This document shows positions 1-11,789 of a stretch of DNA of 64,000 bases, in pieces (position 1 is the stretch's first letter; the number at the start of each line of letters is the position of its first letter). Under the pieces are notes generated by a model. That model had not been told where the DNA came from. It saw only the letters and a program-made list of their open reading frames with translations, and made no database searches. The stretch lies in assembly GCA_032718475.1 (NCBI GenBank), contig JAUCBJ010007512.1:1-64000 (forward strand), in the 5' to 3' direction. The stretch comes from Nemertoderma westbladi. Taxonomy: Eukaryota > Xenacoelomorpha > Nemertodermatida > Nemertodermatidae. A program made the position numbers and the translations under genes.

Positions 1-603
1 TGTATAAAACAGGACATTGACTATTAAAGAATTACTATTAAATAACATCCCAGATCTGTATGCATTGGAATCACCCTAATTCTACCGCTAGCTTTGCATA
101 ATGTCACCATAGCAACAACCACGCTAGAATTAGAATTGAGTTAAACGAACAATAGAAAGCTTGTCCCATTGAATAGCATAGGGAATAAATAGCGCACTAC
201 TAGTATCCAAGGATACATAATAATACAGTGACATTCTGGAAGGCATTGACTAACGGACAAATGGCCCGAATGTGCGTAGTTGTGACCAGTTGTATGGTAT
301 TTGTGAGTTTATAGGTGAATGTTACTGCTAAAGTGTGTTTACAGTAGCTAGTCGCAATCGTAAAGTAACCTAACTCTCCAAGGAATACCCGAAGTACATC
401 TAAGTCTTTGGGACGGACAGTCGAGTGACTTGTGCCGGTTGTCGTTGTCGTTGTGCGGCTACGTCGTTGGCGAAAGTACAGCGGCGACGACACATCGGCG
501 CTGAGGACCTCGTACTGTCCGGGGGTTAATTGGAGTAGGCAGCGACGCTCGCTAGCCTAAATATAAACTCCTTATAATATGGATAAACTCATATATAGCA
601 GAT

Positions 604-1110
604 ATGACGGAGTTGATAGAAGATGGTCTTGGTATCGGGGAGCGATATACTCTACTTTTACAAGCGTTTGTTGATAGCTTAATACGCGGCGACGTTAGTC
701 CAACTGCTGCGGAGGACGATGGTCGTTATATCGAACCGCCAATGTCCCAAGAGCAGCTCGCGCGAGTTGGACTATAGAAAATTCGCTGCTCGATATACGC
801 AGCTTAATGGTACGTATATGGGCTTCTTAACTACTGATCATCCTATCGATTTACACAATACGGACTATGTCGACTATATATCCTGCCCAGCGGAGTCGGA
901 ACCATAAACTGAAATTCGAATGCGAAAATTCTATTCGAAATCGGCTCGAAAGAAAAGACATTAAAGAAACAAATAAACGCGGTAACTCCAACATATATTT
1001 GGAATTCTTGATAGAAGCATTGTAACAACAAATAAATATCATCCGCGTTTCCCCTACCAGACGTGCGTCTTTGGTATTATTACGGTAAATGCCCTAGACC
1101 CAGCCAATAA
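604..1110 (+). pseudogene. Damaged copy of the element's 3' accessory ORF
   Basis: It corresponds to 16093-16788 in the complete element. This copy keeps an ATG at 604, but a 2-bp deletion near 760 shifts the frame and ends it at a TAG at 775-777 (57 codons). A larger deletion near 1030 removes the middle of the reading frame. The original stop context is still present around 1108-1110. I do not recognise the protein family. Comparing the two copies shows that the ancestral start was ATG, because this copy has it where the other reads AGG. Confidence 0.7.
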
Positions 1111-1725
1111 ACGGAAAGACATAAACATCCACGGAAACGTTGTGTTAAACACAGTTGTGTTCGTTATATTTACTGGAGTTTCGAGCGAAACTTGTTTGAC
1201 GTATCACCTATGCTCACTCGGCTCTAACGATCCTAGAGTAAACCTACGATCAGAGTCCCGGAATACTCGGTCAAACCTCCTCATTCCTTAGTTGGACCTC
1301 AGACCTGCGATCCTGGTGGTGTCGCGGATCCTCGCGGACGGTATTCACTGTTCAAGATCTAGTGCTACCCTAACAATTAATCGGTAACACTCCGACAGTG
1401 ATTTCTAGCTAGCCGCCCATCTTACCTAGCTGGATTATGACGCAGACACCTAATATCACTATCCAACCGTATGGTCGTCCCGTTTAACGCGATACAACCC
1501 TTCATCAAGGTGAAGGAGAGCGTTGTACGAAACGAGTTAAACGCTATTCTATAAAGATCAAAAAAGAAACCTGCGTTTGTTCAGATAAACGTAAGTTATA
1601 ACAGTAAGTCCAATCGATAAACGAATTGGCCTTATCTCAGTTCGATTGGGAAACCTCGAATCTCAAAGAAGATATCAAGCTTAGAAAACCCTATTCTCTG
1701 CGAGAGTTTTGGACGAACGTATCCC

Positions 1726-1932
1726 ATGACAAGCGGAGGAAAATCAGCTCGAGGAGAAGCATATCGAAATGGACGAGACACCGACCGTAAACCCAAACCT
1801 TTTAATGCAATCATATTGCACCCTTCACCCAGGAGTTATGGCCCTCCTAGTAAAGTGGCTCCCCCCAAAGAGAAAAGGACTCTTGCTAGCCTCAAAAAAC
1901 TGCGTAAACGCCGTCTGCGTAAGAAAGGCTAA
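1726..1932 (+). other. Basic C-terminal tail region of the element's 3' ORF zone
   Basis: A short open frame of 68 codons ends in a lysine/arginine-rich tail (KKLRKRRLRKKG). The matching segment at 17430-17620 also encodes a basic stretch, but with frame differences, and AT-rich sequence that could encode hydrophobic residues follows. The older nested element shows a similar basic tail at 20370-20415 followed by a hydrophobic segment. This suggests an ancestral protein with a basic, then membrane-spanning, C-terminus. No family is recognised and the frame is not conserved, so this is a remnant and not a confident gene. Confidence 0.35.
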
Positions 1933-2010
1933 CTGTTTAGAGTATCTTTATATTTTAGAAACTGTGATTTGTTATATTTTATAGACTTAAATCCCATTTT
2001 CTGGGAGCGG

Positions 2011-3243
2011 TGTAAAAGCTTTTGCGTAATTAGCCGGTTATTTTCCCTTAAAGTACTCTGTAGTTGGTTTGCCAGGCATAAAAAGGCCGTGTCCTTGCTG
2101 TACTGGTGTTTTAGAGGACATAAAAGTCATTTCTTATGTATTTTTACTGTATTTGTACTTTAGAGGACATAATCCACAATCTCGTGACGCAATAGCTGGA
2201 TACTTTGAAAACAGTGTCGCTACCATGACGACGGCTAGCAGCTGATATTGCCACGTCGACGTTTCTTTGTTTCTTTGTTCTCTCGTTGTTCAGGTTGACC
2301 AATCAGAGCGTTTGTTGTCTCTGTGTTGGAGGTATATACAGAAACTCAGTAGTTCAGTGTTATGTTTTTGCCCAGAGCCTAAGAACCGGCTTTTGGCACC
2401 TCCGTGTTTTCAGTTTTTAGTCTTACACTAGTAGGTTTAATTATAAGGGCATATATCCTTTAACTGACATACCGATCAAACTCATGGAATCACTGATCTG
2501 GGAATACACTGACTGCTGACACACGGCTTTTAATAACTGCTGAAACTGCTAAAATTACCTGCTCAATCGATACTGTGTACTGCTATTTGTTGTCGGTTAT
2601 TCATTATATTTGTTGATGAATTATTATATTGGAATAACGAGAAATAACCCCGAAAACCCAATATTCTTGATATACCGAAGGTAAGAGAGAAAGGTTACCA
2701 ATAACGATTGTGACTTATGTTAAAGTGGTTTGAAGTGAATCTAATGTTATTTGATAGACCCTACATGAGTCAGTCTGTGTTCCTTTTATATGTGACTAAA
2801 ATCAGTGAAGATTGGCAGATTAGTGTGCAGTATTGTGCAGCATTGTGTATGAGTGAGTCTGTTAAAGAAGCAATTCCTAAAGAATGCGCCATATATGTGA
2901 ATTATAATTAAGCCATATCGTTGTGAGTAGTTTAAGTCATAACTCTGTTTATATAGATAAAGCGCCACGTCCTAAAGGAACTGTTAATATTCCCGAAGGT
3001 GAATAACATTGTCAGAGATTATATAATACTGTCAGTCGAATAATACATTAGGCTTACATAGCAATAAAATTAAACCGTCGAACCCAATCTCCCGGGAATC
3101 TCCAGCGGGTGAATGGTCGCGCACGGATTGGTTTCGACTAGTGTAGTGAATCAAATACTTGTCATAGACTAAAAACTGATTTAATATCTAGAAGACATCT
3201 TAATTTGGTGGGTTAAACTGCCAAAGGTCTGAAAGCGCGAACA
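2011..3243 (+). repeat. 3' LTR of the truncated element
   Basis: A 1233-bp repeat that begins TGTAAAAGCTTTTGC and ends GCGAACA, so it has the TG...CA ends expected of an LTR. It aligns end to end with the LTRs at 7551-8757 and 17691-18897 but is more diverged and slightly longer. It contains a TATA-like GTATATA near 2333 and an AATAAA near 3063. Confidence 0.88.
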
Positions 3244-4797
3244 TATATCAAGTTAGTTTATTGTTTTGGTTAGGGTTAGTTACCTCTAATTATTGCCATT
3301 CACTGCCCTTCCTGATTACTCAGATTATCACTTTGGGGTAGGTTACTAATGTCACATATCCTTGGTGGTACAGTACCTTTAAGACAGGGAAGGGATGGCG
3401 TCACACTAATATTAATAATTAAATTAATAATTAATTAATTTATTTATTTATTTATTAATTCAATTAATGCAATTAAGTTTATAAGACGTATTGTATCGTT
3501 TCAAATCTCCCTATTTTTCTGATCTTTAAGGTTACGGGGTCGACCACGATTTAAATCGTGAGGGAGAGGAAGTCCGGGTTGCTTCTAAATCACATGTCTC
3601 TTTAAACTAAAGCTACAGGTGTAGGAGAGGTTACATTTGTCGCATGTGAACAACTCTTGAGTTGGAGGAGTAACATCACGGTGTTTCAAACGTAGGTGTT
3701 TTTTTTATAAAACCCACTGCGTTTGAATACCATTCCGGATTCCGCACTTAGTACATGAAAATGACATTGCAATAGGCTAACAAAAACGGAAAGTTCATAA
3801 CAAAGTAGGCCTAGCCCAATTAATAATACATACAATAAATACATATAGGAGGCCTACCACGCACAGTATGGCCTAACAGACAAGAGAAGTTAATAACTTC
3901 AAAATTAATAATACAGTACATAGGCCCTTACAATAAATACAGAATAGAGTACATAGGCCCGTACAATAATTACATAATACAGTACCGGTACAGTAATAAA
4001 CAACATAATTACTGAATTAACATTATATTGCTGCTGTACCGGTATTGTTGAATTAACGGGCAGCGAGCTATCAGCAGGCCACATTATTTTTTACAATTTT
4101 GTCAAAATCATCAAAAGTAGCAAATTGAATGGGAGAATCTTGTAGGCTCGTTAAGCCAAGGAATGCCTGTTCACCACCATGGGTGATCTTCCACAGTAAA
4201 CCCTTCCGGGTTTACTGGAAGTAGCAAATTTAAAATTGGAAGAATCTCAAAAATAACAGATTATTTTTTTGTTGAATTTAAAGGTTTTGTGGCCTATTTC
4301 ATTATAAATAATCTAAAAATTTAAATTATCAATAAATAACTGCAATTTCAACCAGCTGGAAAGAGTTCCAAATTTAATACCTATTCTGCAGATGGAATGG
4401 GATACCCAGTACACATGGAAAACTTTTTCAATTATCGGAAATTTTCAAAATGTTTGTTTTACCGGTCACTATATTTGCATGCAGTAGTTATATTTATTTA
4501 CATAAACTTAATTAGGGTAACAGCAATTTGTCACATTAAAGTTTAAAAAAAATACTTTCAATAGAGACAGAAAATGGGCTTCTATACAACCCAACAGTAT
4601 ACTGTAGGCCTATAAATTTTAATATTAACTTTCATTTTCACGGTATAGGCTAATAGGCCTACACACACAACAAGTTTGTCTAAAGTGAAATTGTAATTTA
4701 CTTATAGAAATAACTACCGGTACCGTAACTGCAGTTCTTGTAAGATAACATAAGATAAGATCGTTATTTTATTAAGATTACTAGCATGTCCGAAAAA
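3244..4797. other. No gene seen; AT-rich flank with a short dispersed repeat
   Basis: No convincing coding sequence. A TTAAT/ATTAAT-rich simple stretch lies at 3410-3475. Around 4150-4206 there is a segment (GGTGATCTTCCACAGTAAACC) whose reverse complement recurs twice near 55978-56080, so it is a dispersed repeat. Confidence 0.6.
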
Positions 4798-5080
4798 TGA
4801 CACCAAAGCCAAAGGCAGTACAAAAGAGAGTACTGATAGTTACGTTAATAAGTGTCAGTCAAAGGCTATCCAAGACAACCTGTAGACCAAATTAATTAGA
4901 TAAAATACTATAGGACTATACATACAGTATGTAACAAACATGTTTCAATATTTACAGTAATACACATCATAACAGGATGATTTAGACAACATCGCAAAAA
5001 TAGCAAAAATAAAATGAAAAATATCTGAAAAATAGCTTAGTTTTGATAAATTTGCGATTTTTCAAAAATAATGAGGCCTG
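4798..5080. repeat. Dispersed repeat, copy 1
   Basis: About 283 bp that recur in the same orientation at 29812-30110. Both copies start TGACACCAAAGCCAAAGGCAG and end AATAATGAGGCCTG, with indels between. No coding capacity or terminal inverted repeat is visible, so the class is unknown. Confidence 0.8.
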
Positions 5081-5155
5081 ATAATCACCCCCCTTACGGC
5101 TCCAAATGTTGTTCCCCGTATATTAATAAACCCCGCTAAGCCTAATGTAACACCT

Positions 5156-7135
5156 GTGGCCATAGAGACCCAAACCAAAATTACACCCATTGGTATTTAT
5201 AAAGAAACTATATATATTTATAAAGACAGATCTCATTTACCCACCCCAACAGACATTATTATTCCCCATTGGTATTTCGACAACTACAAGGATACCTACA
5301 AATGTGTCAAGTATAATGGAAAACATTGCATCAAAAACCCCCACCTGGAAATAAAGGTTCAATTTACCGATTATTCCCCTTATGATATGAGGGGAAGTAC
5401 TGAACAGGAATTCTATATAGACGAGTTCTCTATGGATGAGGAAAGTTGCAATAATGCAGTGGTCTGTACAGCCATCACGAATGAGTCACCATTACCCCCA
5501 GAACAGCCTATAAACCGTCATATATCATTAAAGACCTCTGACCCAAAATCGCTCGGTGTTAGGGAATTCCCCGTTTTGCAAGTTCGACTACACTGCAACA
5601 ACCGTAGCGTCATCGTAAACGCCGTGATGGATACAGGAAGTTCTGGATCCTTCATTAATCAAGAACTTGCAGAGGAGTTATTTAACAAGGCAGACGGACA
5701 TCCAATGAAATTAAATCTATCTGGCATAATGCAAACCTGGCAATCAGTTATACAAACTCGTTATTACCAAATTTCTTTATCTGACCCCGGTGATATAAAT
5801 GAAATATGTAAATTGAATAACATCAAGGTGGTTGCGATTAAGAACTTTACAGATAGCCAAGCACCTGTGTATAACTGGGACAACGATCACTTTGTGAAAC
5901 GTAATAACATCCCTCGATATGAACTCGATCGACCCGGAGTTCGATTATTAATCGGCCAGAACGCGCCAGAGGCACAGGAAATTTTACAAAAACTCCCTAG
6001 TTCGCCTCCGCCTTTAACCACATACGCTGGCAGAACCAGGATTGGTTGGTTCTGCACTGGCCAATCGATAAAGACTTTAAACGAAAGAATGTCTAGTGAG
6101 AACATATCTACTTACCACATTCATTCAGAAAACATATCGACTAATTACATCCATTCTCCTAAACCCGGTTATATTGTGGAAGCGGATGAATTCGTGGTGG
6201 GAGGACCCGATTTTGGGACAAAAATTTCAAAATATTGCGGTGAATCCAGTAAATCCAGCGACAACGATCAACCGACATCCCGATTTAATACGGACGAATA
6301 TGGAGAACCTATTGACATGGCAACCAATAATTATGTAAACAAATTGGACAGACGAAACCCAGACCCCCTTTTGAGGATTCACTCCCGGACTGAAGCTGTC
6401 CCAGACTCATCCCGATTATCTCAAAATCATTCAGACTTACCAAATGTTGAAGTAGGTCTATCCCCAATGATAGCCCGCGCCATGAACCATTATAGCTCAT
6501 GGGATAAATTATGTAGGGCTATAACTATTCTGAAACAACTATTCCACTACAGATATAGTACTAATAATATACCTGTAGTAGGCTTGTCACCCACTGAAGT
6601 TGTTAAATCTAATTTACAACTGTTACGACTTTCGCAGAAACTTGAGAGACCTGAGGAATATCATCAACTCAGCGTCGATCCTTTGACTCCATTGTCGGAT
6701 AAATTCTCAGGTACTATGATTAATGAATTAATTAGAGTTGTAGGCCGTCTTACTAACGCTCCTATTTCTAGAGACACTATGTTCCCAATATTAATATTCG
6801 ATCCCGAGATTCAAACAAAGTTGATACAGGACGTCCACTATAGACTATATCACGCCGGGAGAGAAAATATATTGAGTGAGATAGGGACGCGCTACTATTT
6901 AGTCAACCCTGGGAATTGTATACCTTGCAAGAGGATTTATAGCAAACCAATGACGCAGTCAGAAGCGGCACCTCCAAAGAAAATAGTTGACTACTATCAC
7001 CCCCCGTTTAAACCAAAGGTACACTATTTCAATCGACCAACCGGCCGCCTTAGTTTATTAGAACTGGCAATGGAACGTTCTGGTAACTACGGGCAACAAC
7101 GAGTTAGGCCAAGTAGCCTAACCTACAAACTATAG
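5156..7135 (+). CDS. BEL/Pao-like polyprotein remnant: protease, integrase zinc domain and C-terminal tail, lacking reverse transcriptase
   Basis: A 659-codon open frame. Residues about 80-330 match the retropepsin-like region of BEL/Pao elements (DUF1758 type), with the active-site motif MDTGSSGSF at 158-166 and the downstream RTRIGWFCTG motif. The frame then passes through a linker to integrase-type sequence: HYSSW, then an HHCC zinc domain (HYRLYHAG...CIPC, about 560-591), then a proline/arginine tail resembling the DUF5641 end of BEL integrases. Reverse transcriptase, RNase H and the DDE core are absent, yet the frame stays open. The gag part is missing upstream, where a dispersed repeat ends at 5080. 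The listed start is GTG, so the true start is unknown. It is probably an old element remnant; a domesticated gene is possible but unproven. Confidence 0.75.
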   Translation: MAIETQTKITPIGIYKETIYIYKDRSHLPTPTDIIIPHWYFDNYKDTYKCVKYNGKHCIKNPHLEIKVQFTDYSPYDMRGSTEQEFYIDEFSMDEESCNNAVVCTAITNESPLPPEQPINRHISLKTSDPKSLGVREFPVLQVRLHCNNRSVIVNAVMDTGSSGSFINQELAEELFNKADGHPMKLNLSGIMQTWQSVIQTRYYQISLSDPGDINEICKLNNIKVVAIKNFTDSQAPVYNWDNDHFVKRNNIPRYELDRPGVRLLIGQNAPEAQEILQKLPSSPPPLTTYAGRTRIGWFCTGQSIKTLNERMSSENISTYHIHSENISTNYIHSPKPGYIVEADEFVVGGPDFGTKISKYCGESSKSSDNDQPTSRFNTDEYGEPIDMATNNYVNKLDRRNPDPLLRIHSRTEAVPDSSRLSQNHSDLPNVEVGLSPMIARAMNHYSSWDKLCRAITILKQLFHYRYSTNNIPVVGLSPTEVVKSNLQLLRLSQKLERPEEYHQLSVDPLTPLSDKFSGTMINELIRVVGRLTNAPISRDTMFPILIFDPEIQTKLIQDVHYRLYHAGRENILSEIGTRYYLVNPGNCIPCKRIYSKPMTQSEAAPPKKIVDYYHPPFKPKVHYFNRPTGRLSLLELAMERSGNYGQQRVRPSSLTYKL

Positions 7136-7550
7136 AGTAACGTCTTGTAGAAGGTTACGGTATGTAATTATTTATTGGCCATTTAATACAGTGTATGTAT
7201 TAGTATTAGACTATGGTGCGCACCTACTTAAAACCTACCTATGTTAATTGTACGTTGTATATGATGGCCACATATGCAACAATTTAATTTAACTGCAAAT
7301 TATTTGACTTAAAACTTAAATAATTTAAAATAATAAAATAATAAATAAAATATTACTAACGACAATACTCAATCGTGGAAGCGGATTTGTGTGACGTTAC
7401 GAACATAGGAATATGCGACAAATTTTCAAAATTTCTGTATTCAATACAAATTAATAATAATAACCAAAATTAAAACAACCAAATTAAATATCACTATAAA
7501 TGATCAAATAACTATTACAGTAGTTACTAGTGTGAAATAAGTGTGAGAGC

Positions 7551-8757
7551 TGTAAAAGCTTTTGCTGAATTGTCCGGTTATTTTTCCTTATTTTTCCCGT
7601 AAAATACTCTGTAGTTGGTTTACCAGGCATAAAAAGGCCGTGTCCTTGCTGTACTGGTGTTTTAGCGGACATAAAAGCTATTTCTTCTGTATTTGTACTT
7701 TAGAGGACATAATCCGTAATTCCGTGACGTAAAAGCTCGATACTCTTGAAAACAGTGTCGCTACCATGACGACGGCTAGCAGCTGATATTGCCACGTCGA
7801 CGTTTCTTTGTTTCTTTGTTCTCTCGTTGTTCAGGTTGACCAATCAGAGCGTTTGTTGTCTCTGTGTTAGAGGTGTATACAGAAACTCAGTAGTTCAGTG
7901 TTATGTTTTGCCCAGAGCCTAAGAACCGGCTTTTGGCACCTCCGTGTTTTCAGTTTTTAGTCCTACACTAGTAGGCTTAATTATAAGGACATATATCCGT
8001 TATCTGATGTCTGATGTCTGATCTCAACATACCTCGACTCATAACATACCATACCTAATCAAACAACCTGTGCATACTTTTATATTGTTATGCTGCTATT
8101 TACTGTCGGTTCTTCATAATATGGTTGATGAATTATTATATTTGGAATAACGACAAATAACCCCGAAAACCCAATATTCTTGATATACCGAAGGTAAGAG
8201 GGAAGGGTTACAGATAAATGATTGCGACTTATGTTGAGTGGTTTGAAGTGAATCTAATGTTATTTGATAGACCCTACATGATTCGGTCCGTGTTCCTTTT
8301 ATATGTGACTAAAATCAGTGAAGATCGGCAGATCAGTGTGCAGTATTGTGCAGCATTGTGTATGAGTGAGACTGATAACGAAGCATTTCCTAAAGAATGC
8401 GCCATATATGTGAATTATAACTAAGCCATATCGTTGTGAGTAGTTTAAGTCATAACTCTTTTTATATAGATAGAGCGCCACGTCCTAAAGGAACTGTTAA
8501 TATTTCCCGAAGGTGAATAATATTGTCAGAGATTATATAATACTGTCAGTCGAATAATACATTAGGCTTACATAGCAATAAAATTAAGCCGTCGAACCCA
8601 ATCTCCCGGGTATATCCAGCGGGTGAATGATCGCGCACAGATTGGTTTCGACTAGTGTAGTGAATCAAATACTTGTCATAGGCTAAAAGGTGATTTATTA
8701 TCTAGAAGACATCCTAATTTGGCGGGTTAAACTGCCAAAGGTCTGAAAGCGCGAACA
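7551..8757 (+). repeat. 5' LTR
   Basis: It starts TGTAAAAGCT and ends GCGAACA. It holds a TATA-like GTGTATACAG near 7873 followed by a short AAACTCAGTAG initiator-like stretch, and AATAAA at 8577-8582. A 68-codon open frame at 8218-8424 is also largely open in the diverged LTR at 2717-2911. The sequence after the LTR does not begin with TGG, so I cannot name a primer tRNA. Confidence 0.93.
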
Positions 8758-11011
8758 ATAACGGATATAGCTTCTTTATTGCAGTAAGCAATAAAGTTGA
8801 AAGTACCGGTCAACCGGTAAACCTGAACGGTACATCTGTAGGTCAGTAGGCCCAACTGCCAGAACCGGTACTGCCGTAGGCCCGTAGGTCCAACTGCCAG
8901 AACCGGTACTTCTGTAGGTCTGTAGGCCCAACTGTCCTAACCGGTACTTCCGTATAAGTACATTAGTATTATTCGACTTGATTGTTGTATACCGGTGGGC
9001 TGTTTAAGAGATTAGGGACTGTACACCCCTTGTTTCTTTTGGAGCTTACTTATTTCTGTCAGTTTTATTTGTTAGTAGGCCAGTATTGAACAGAAGGCGT
9101 GTAAACCTGATCAGATTGTACAGACAATTTGTAGGCTGAGCTGTTGTCTGATTGCTGTTAGGTCTGAACGGATTACAGTGTGTGTAGAGCACCTGTCCGA
9201 TTGAGTACGGTTAGGAAGTAGGGGCAGCAGATGCTGTAAGGTAAACCCCCAATTAAAGAATAAGTCGTACTACTGGGTTAGAACGCATACTGCCTAATCA
9301 TTTCGGAGTCTGCATGTCCTGTGGTTTATTTAGGCTTGAGAGTAGTCTGACATCGTTTAGTCTGTACTTTGTTTGTGTAAGTCCGTACAGGTAGCGTATA
9401 ATATTTATTTAGATAATTTGTAGGCTGGATAGTTGTCTGGCTGTTATTAGGTCTGAACGGATTGTAGTGTGTGTAGAGCCTCTGTCCGATTAAGTACGGT
9501 TAGGAAGTAGGGGCAGCCAATGCGGTAAGGTAAACCCCCAATTAAAGAATAAGTCGTACTACTGGGTTAGAACGCATACTGCCTAATCATTTCGGAGTCT
9601 GCATATACCGTAGTTTGTTTAGGCTTGATGGTAGTCTGTCGGTATTTGGTCTGCATTTTGTTTGAGTAGTTTGTACGCGTAGCGTAATATTTATTATTCA
9701 GAGTTTATGCGATTATTCGCAACATTCATATTCCCCAAGTTTGTTCCTACAGTAATTGTGTTTGTTATACATACCGTTATAGTTAAATTAACCCCGGTAC
9801 TACACGGGCTGCTTGGCGTAGGTAAAGACTGGTGATTTTGTGCACCGGTCACTCCAGCAGATGCCGTGGTTCTTTTAGCTGTTCAAGTATATTTAACTAC
9901 TGATTATCTGTTGTACAAGTACTCGTACCTAATTTAGGGTTTAGTGTACAGTGCTTTCCGAAAGTAATTATTGTAGGCATTATATTTGTGTTGTAAAGTG
10001 GTTGATAGGCACGTTCGATTAGCTCTATTAACTTCTAGGTAGGAACACTCCGTGATACATAACGTAGAACCTATGGCGATACGGCCATAGGTCGTCAGGC
10101 GGTGGTATTTTCCTATCTAGACAGCGCAGTGTATTTACTACTACGTATTATTTCAAATACCGCAGTACCCTGTCCGTTGTAATAACCAGATTTCTAACCC
10201 TTTGTTAGGCTGGTTTGTAGACTTCTTGTAAAATTACCCTAAAAAATTCGTATTTTGTGTTTTTGTAAATTTTTGTGTTTATTTAGAGATCGTAATCTCA
10301 ACCCGAATTGTACGTAATTTGTAGTATTAAGTAACTTAGGTAAATTAGAATTATTTGTTTTAGTGTCCTATAAGTAACACTTCACTGAAAGCGTACCGCT
10401 TTGTGTAGTGATTACTCCCCAGAAATAATAACATTTATTTCAAATATTGACAAAGCCCATTAAAACGGGTATATATATATTATAAATCAAATCTAACGAT
10501 TTATAAATAGTAGGCCTACCATATAACCATTAGGTCTCAATATCAGTTGGACTACTGTTCAAATAACGGTAATAAAGTAAGTAAAGTAACAAAGTAACCC
10601 TAAAGTTCAGAAATTCAATTATTTAAAATAATTGATATACCGGTATTTACGATAGGCCTATTATCTTTATTTCTGTAAATTTAGGCTGAAATTATACCGG
10701 TACTTGTAATTAATTCTAGTCCAGAATTATATATACTACAAATTGTAAGCTGTATACCGGTATTCCCGATAGGCCTATTATATATTTATATATATTTGTG
10801 CTAAAATTATACCGGTATTCTGAGATAAACCTAGTCTGTAATAATACTTATATATACTATAAGCATACCGGTATTCTAATATATTATATATATATCACGC
10901 TACACTGAGTAGCAGTATCGGTAATTAATTACTAGGCTAGCAGTTAATACTGAATTACTAGACTTGCTTAGACTGTAATATAGCAGTAGGCATTCAACTG
11001 TACAAACAAAA
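8758..11011 (+). other. Untranslated leader of the LTR element with internal tandem repeats
   Basis: No long ORF. It contains three or so copies of a roughly 50-bp unit (GTAGGCCCAACTGCCAGAACCGGTACT type) at about 8823-8955, a 289-bp tandem duplication at about 9122-9699, and ACCGGTATT/AGGCCTATT-rich repeats at 10620-10900. A leader this long would be expected to hold packaging or translation-control signals, but none can be assigned from sequence alone. Confidence 0.6.
9122..9699 (+). repeat. Tandem duplication of about 289 bp in the leader
   Basis: The segment starting AATTTGTAGGCTG at about 9126 repeats at about 9415 with the same order of landmarks: GGTCTGAACGGATT, AAGTAGGGGCAGC, GTCGTACTACTGGGTTAG and TTTCGGAGTCTGCAT. 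The two copies differ by scattered substitutions and small indels. Confidence 0.8.
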
Positions 11012-11734
11012 ATGTCTGACACAAAACGGGCACTGTCAGATAGTCTTTTGGAAGGTGTTAGAATCAGCCTTAGACTTGGACAGGGTCTTGAAAGGAAGAT
11101 GGCAGAGGCAATGGCAACAGCAGAAGCGAAAAGAAAGGCGGCAGAGGCAATGGCAACAGTAGAAGCGGAAAGAAAGATAGAGACACCTGTACTCCCAGAA
11201 CCTGCCTATAAATTCCCTTTGTACAGTACTAAACTACCTGTGCCCAGTAGGACTGTTCCCGAGTCCGAACCCATCCTGGACGCCGAGCGAGATATTACGA
11301 ATTTATCGCCCGTCGTCTCTCGCTCGCCCGCTACAACGTTGGCGACTCCCGCTTCGGCGGTTGAGTGGGTAGCTGAGGGACGACGGGAGATGGGTCTCCT
11401 GCTCGAGCAGCTGAGGGAACACTGTTTGTGCTCCTCTCAGCAGGTCCGGGAAATGGAAGAGACTGTTCAGCAGCTCAAGGGAACAGTAAGGGAAAGTAGG
11501 TTAGAGTTGCAAAAGGTGCAGCAAAGTATCGCGTTAGAATGCGATAAATTAGTGAACATACAAAGGGGTATAACACCACCCCCTGTAACAATGTGTCAAC
11601 CCGTTACGTCTGAAGTATCCCATGCGCAAGGTGTGGAGCCTACACGCATCTATACTGCTAGCGAAGTAGAAACTCCTATAGTAAACCCTATTAAGGGTAA
11701 TTATAAACCTGTTGATAATGATATCTCCATCTAG
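11012..11734 (+). CDS. LTR element ORF1: coiled-coil protein of unknown function
   Basis: A 240-residue ORF starting at an ATG after a 2.25-kb leader. The N-terminus has two copies of an alanine/glutamate-rich repeat (MAEAMATAEAKRKA type, residues about 29-54), then a proline-rich region. A heptad-like helical stretch at about 120-185 (EQLREHC, QVREMEETVQQLKG, LELQKVQQ) suggests a coiled coil for self-assembly. It precedes gag and ends at a TAG at 11732-11734. The gag frame is already open 22 bases earlier, in the +1 frame. It may be an extra gag segment (matrix or oligomerisation part). No family match is claimed. Confidence 0.65.
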   Translation: MSDTKRALSDSLLEGVRISLRLGQGLERKMAEAMATAEAKRKAAEAMATVEAERKIETPVLPEPAYKFPLYSTKLPVPSRTVPESEPILDAERDITNLSPVVSRSPATTLATPASAVEWVAEGRREMGLLLEQLREHCLCSSQQVREMEETVQQLKGTVRESRLELQKVQQSIALECDKLVNIQRGITPPPVTMCQPVTSEVSHAQGVEPTRIYTASEVETPIVNPIKGNYKPVDNDISI

Positions 11735-11789
11735 ACCTGATCATAATCCGAGAAATTTATATACCGATAATTCTATATTCAATAATACG

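Larger units (their letters stand above)
1..3243 (+). mobile_element. 3' part of a BEL/Pao-like LTR retrotransposon (second copy), truncated by the window start
   Basis: This segment matches 15490-18897 of the complete element in the same order: 3' internal region, accessory ORF, basic-rich tail, then an LTR at 2011-3243. The match starts at base 1, so the 5' part lies outside the window. The copy is older or more damaged than the complete one: its accessory ORF has a 2-bp deletion and a larger internal deletion, and its LTR differs from the other two at many sites. The base after the LTR starts TATAT, a possible 5-bp target duplication whose partner is not visible. Confidence 0.85.

Noticed and set aside
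8758-8780. Primer-binding site after the BEL/Pao-like 5' LTR
   Set aside because: The sequence does not start with TGG or show a convincing match to a tRNA 3' end, so no site is claimed.
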